Shown here one piece after another: positions 12,273 to 12,921 of a stretch of 12,921 bases of DNA. The DNA lies in assembly GCA_016209865.1 (NCBI GenBank), contig JACQVL010000110.1, positions 1 through 12,921 of the forward strand. Direction: 5' to 3'. The DNA comes from Candidatus Latescibacterota bacterium. GTDB taxonomy: Bacteria > JAAXHH01 > JACQVL01. The translations under genes and the position numbers were made by a program. The notes under the pieces are model-generated. The model was not told the origin of the DNA. It did no database searches and worked only from the letters and a program-made list of their open reading frames with translations. Within the stretch, counting starts at the first letter, position 1. Each line of letters begins with the position of its first letter.

Positions 12273-12794
12273 ATGAACAAGCTGTGGATCACCGCACTCA
12301 TTCTCTTGATGTGCGCTGTCGTCGGGCAGGCGCATGAGCCCGGCAAGGCTCAACCGGCCGTCCCGGCGACCCCGCCGAGCGAGCCAGGGCAACAGGCCAC
12401 GCCGGCCACCCCGTCTCCCAACGCGGAGCACGGCATGAGGATGAAACAGTCACATCAGGAGAAGAAACAGGCGCATCGGGAGAAGAAACGGAAACACCTG
12501 GAACACAAAGCGGAGCGGCCGGAGCACAAAGGCGAACTTCTGGAGCAGAAGGGTGAACTCCTCGAACAGCAGGGCGAACAGCTCAAAGCTTGGGGCGAGC
12601 GACTGGAGCAGGCCGGGTTTGTGAAGGAAGGGGCACGCCTGGAGCGCCGGGGAGAGCACCTGATCAGAAGAGGGGAGCGTCTCCAGGCGAAAGGCGAGCG
12701 CTTCCAGCGCCGGGCTGAACGCCTGGAACACCGGTGGGAACACCGTGACCAACCTCGCCATCCGGCCCGGTTGGGACCGGGACGGCAGTCGTAG
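12273..12794 (+). CDS. secreted heptad-repeat protein, charged and His-rich
   Basis: A 173-residue protein I do not recognise. Residues 1-20 are a signal peptide (cleavage after VVGQA), so it is exported. Residues 24-52 are a Pro/Ala linker. Residues 61-157 are a run of seven-residue units: His-x-Glu-Lys-Lys at 61, 68 and 75, then Gly/Ala/Trp-Glu pairs at 80, 87, 94, 101 and 108, a Gly-Phe at 115, a five-residue slip, and again at 127, 134, 141, 148 and 155. The run is rich in Glu, Arg, Lys and His and probably helical, but a Gly in nearly every heptad is unlike an ordinary coiled coil. GAGAGG lies just before the start. The DNA shows matching 21-bp periodicity. Surface binding, metal or nucleic-acid binding are guesses. 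Confidence 0.8.
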   Translation: MNKLWITALILLMCAVVGQAHEPGKAQPAVPATPPSEPGQQATPATPSPNAEHGMRMKQSHQEKKQAHREKKRKHLEHKAERPEHKGELLEQKGELLEQQGEQLKAWGERLEQAGFVKEGARLERRGEHLIRRGERLQAKGERFQRRAERLEHRWEHRDQPRHPARLGPGRQS

Positions 12795-12809
12795 GTGATT
12801 GTGGTCACA
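12794..12809. promoter_or_regulatory. CRP-like dyad, with overlapping ATTGTG/CACAAT palindrome
   Basis: GGTGA, six bases, TCACA: nine of ten positions match the CRP consensus TGTGA-N6-TCACA. It overlaps a perfect ATTGTG-GT-CACAAT at 12798-12811. It touches the stop codon of the repeat protein and presumably serves a gene beyond the window. Confidence 0.4.
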
Positions 12810-12810
12810 A

Positions 12811-12816
12811 TATACT
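12811..12816 (+). promoter_or_regulatory. possible -10 element between the dyads
   Basis: TATACT within an AT-rich island (12810-12832) in GC-rich DNA, between two operator-like dyads. No clear -35 is visible, consistent with an activator-dependent promoter. A weak call. Confidence 0.25.
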
Positions 12817-12833
12817 GTAAATTATAAAGTTCT

Positions 12834-12847
12834 GTGATATCAATCAC
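12834..12847. promoter_or_regulatory. FNR/CRP-family-like dyad GTGAT-N4-ATCAC
   Basis: Exact inverted repeat GTGAT-ATCA-ATCAC, close to the FNR-type TTGAT-N4-ATCAA pattern. It lies 36 bases (centre to centre about 39) from the CRP-like dyad and likely belongs to the promoter of the next gene outside the window. No coding region is seen in 12795-12921. Confidence 0.4.
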
Positions 12848-12921
12848 CCGGAACCGGTGACCGCAGTCATCGCCTGCGAGAGTGCGTTGCCTATTATCTC
12901 TTCTCAGAACACCAGGGATCA

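Overview
The window is about 12.9 kb of GC-rich bacterial DNA carrying twelve protein genes I consider real. A lipoprotein with a lipobox, a likely outer-membrane beta-barrel and a secreted repeat protein point to a Gram-negative (diderm) cell. The mix of PhyH-type dioxygenase, Gfo/Idh/MocA oxidoreductase, TIM-barrel sugar isomerases and acetamidase/formamidase is common in uncultivated soil, groundwater and sponge-associated lineages (for example Rokubacteria, NC10, Tectomicrobia, Poribacteria). I cannot fix the phylum from sequence alone.

Layout. (a) 30-2923, + strand: acetamidase/formamidase, then a PhyH-family protein overlapping it by ATGA, then, after a perfect GC-rich hairpin, an ICMT-like membrane methyltransferase with an extra C-terminal domain. 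(b) 3023-3826, - strand: a sugar phosphate isomerase/epimerase, convergent with (a). (c) 3987-4619, + strand: a glutaredoxin-like protein that lacks the usual nucleophilic cysteine. (d) 4778-9566, + strand: a tight four-gene run of Gfo/Idh/MocA dehydrogenase, Old Yellow Enzyme-like flavin oxidoreductase, short-chain dehydrogenase and DASS-type dicarboxylate/anion transporter. (e) 9599-10402, - strand: a second TIM-barrel isomerase. (f) 10403-10885: a 483-bp non-coding stretch with several perfect inverted repeats. (g) 10886-12794, + strand: an envelope group of DUF4382-like lipoprotein, outer-membrane beta-barrel protein and secreted heptad-repeat protein. (h) 12795-12921: an AT-rich regulatory-looking end with two CRP/FNR-like dyads.

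Function. Blocks (a) to (e) look like an accessory catabolic island for a small polar, probably polyhydroxylated and carboxylated or amidated compound. The transporter would bring it in, the NAD(P)-linked oxidoreductases and the flavin enzyme would change its oxidation state, and the isomerases would rearrange carbonyl and hydroxyl groups. The substrate is unknown and this pathway is inference from gene content. Block (g) is a separate envelope module.

The gaps between the metabolic genes are filled with short repeats. There are four same-strand copies of a 23-bp GTGAC heptamer repeat just after + strand stop codons, three other heptamer repeats, and three copies of an ATTCCCGC/GCGGGAAT palindrome. 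In two cases the repeat itself supplies the last codons and stop of the neighbouring gene, which suggests these elements arrive by insertion and reshape gene ends.
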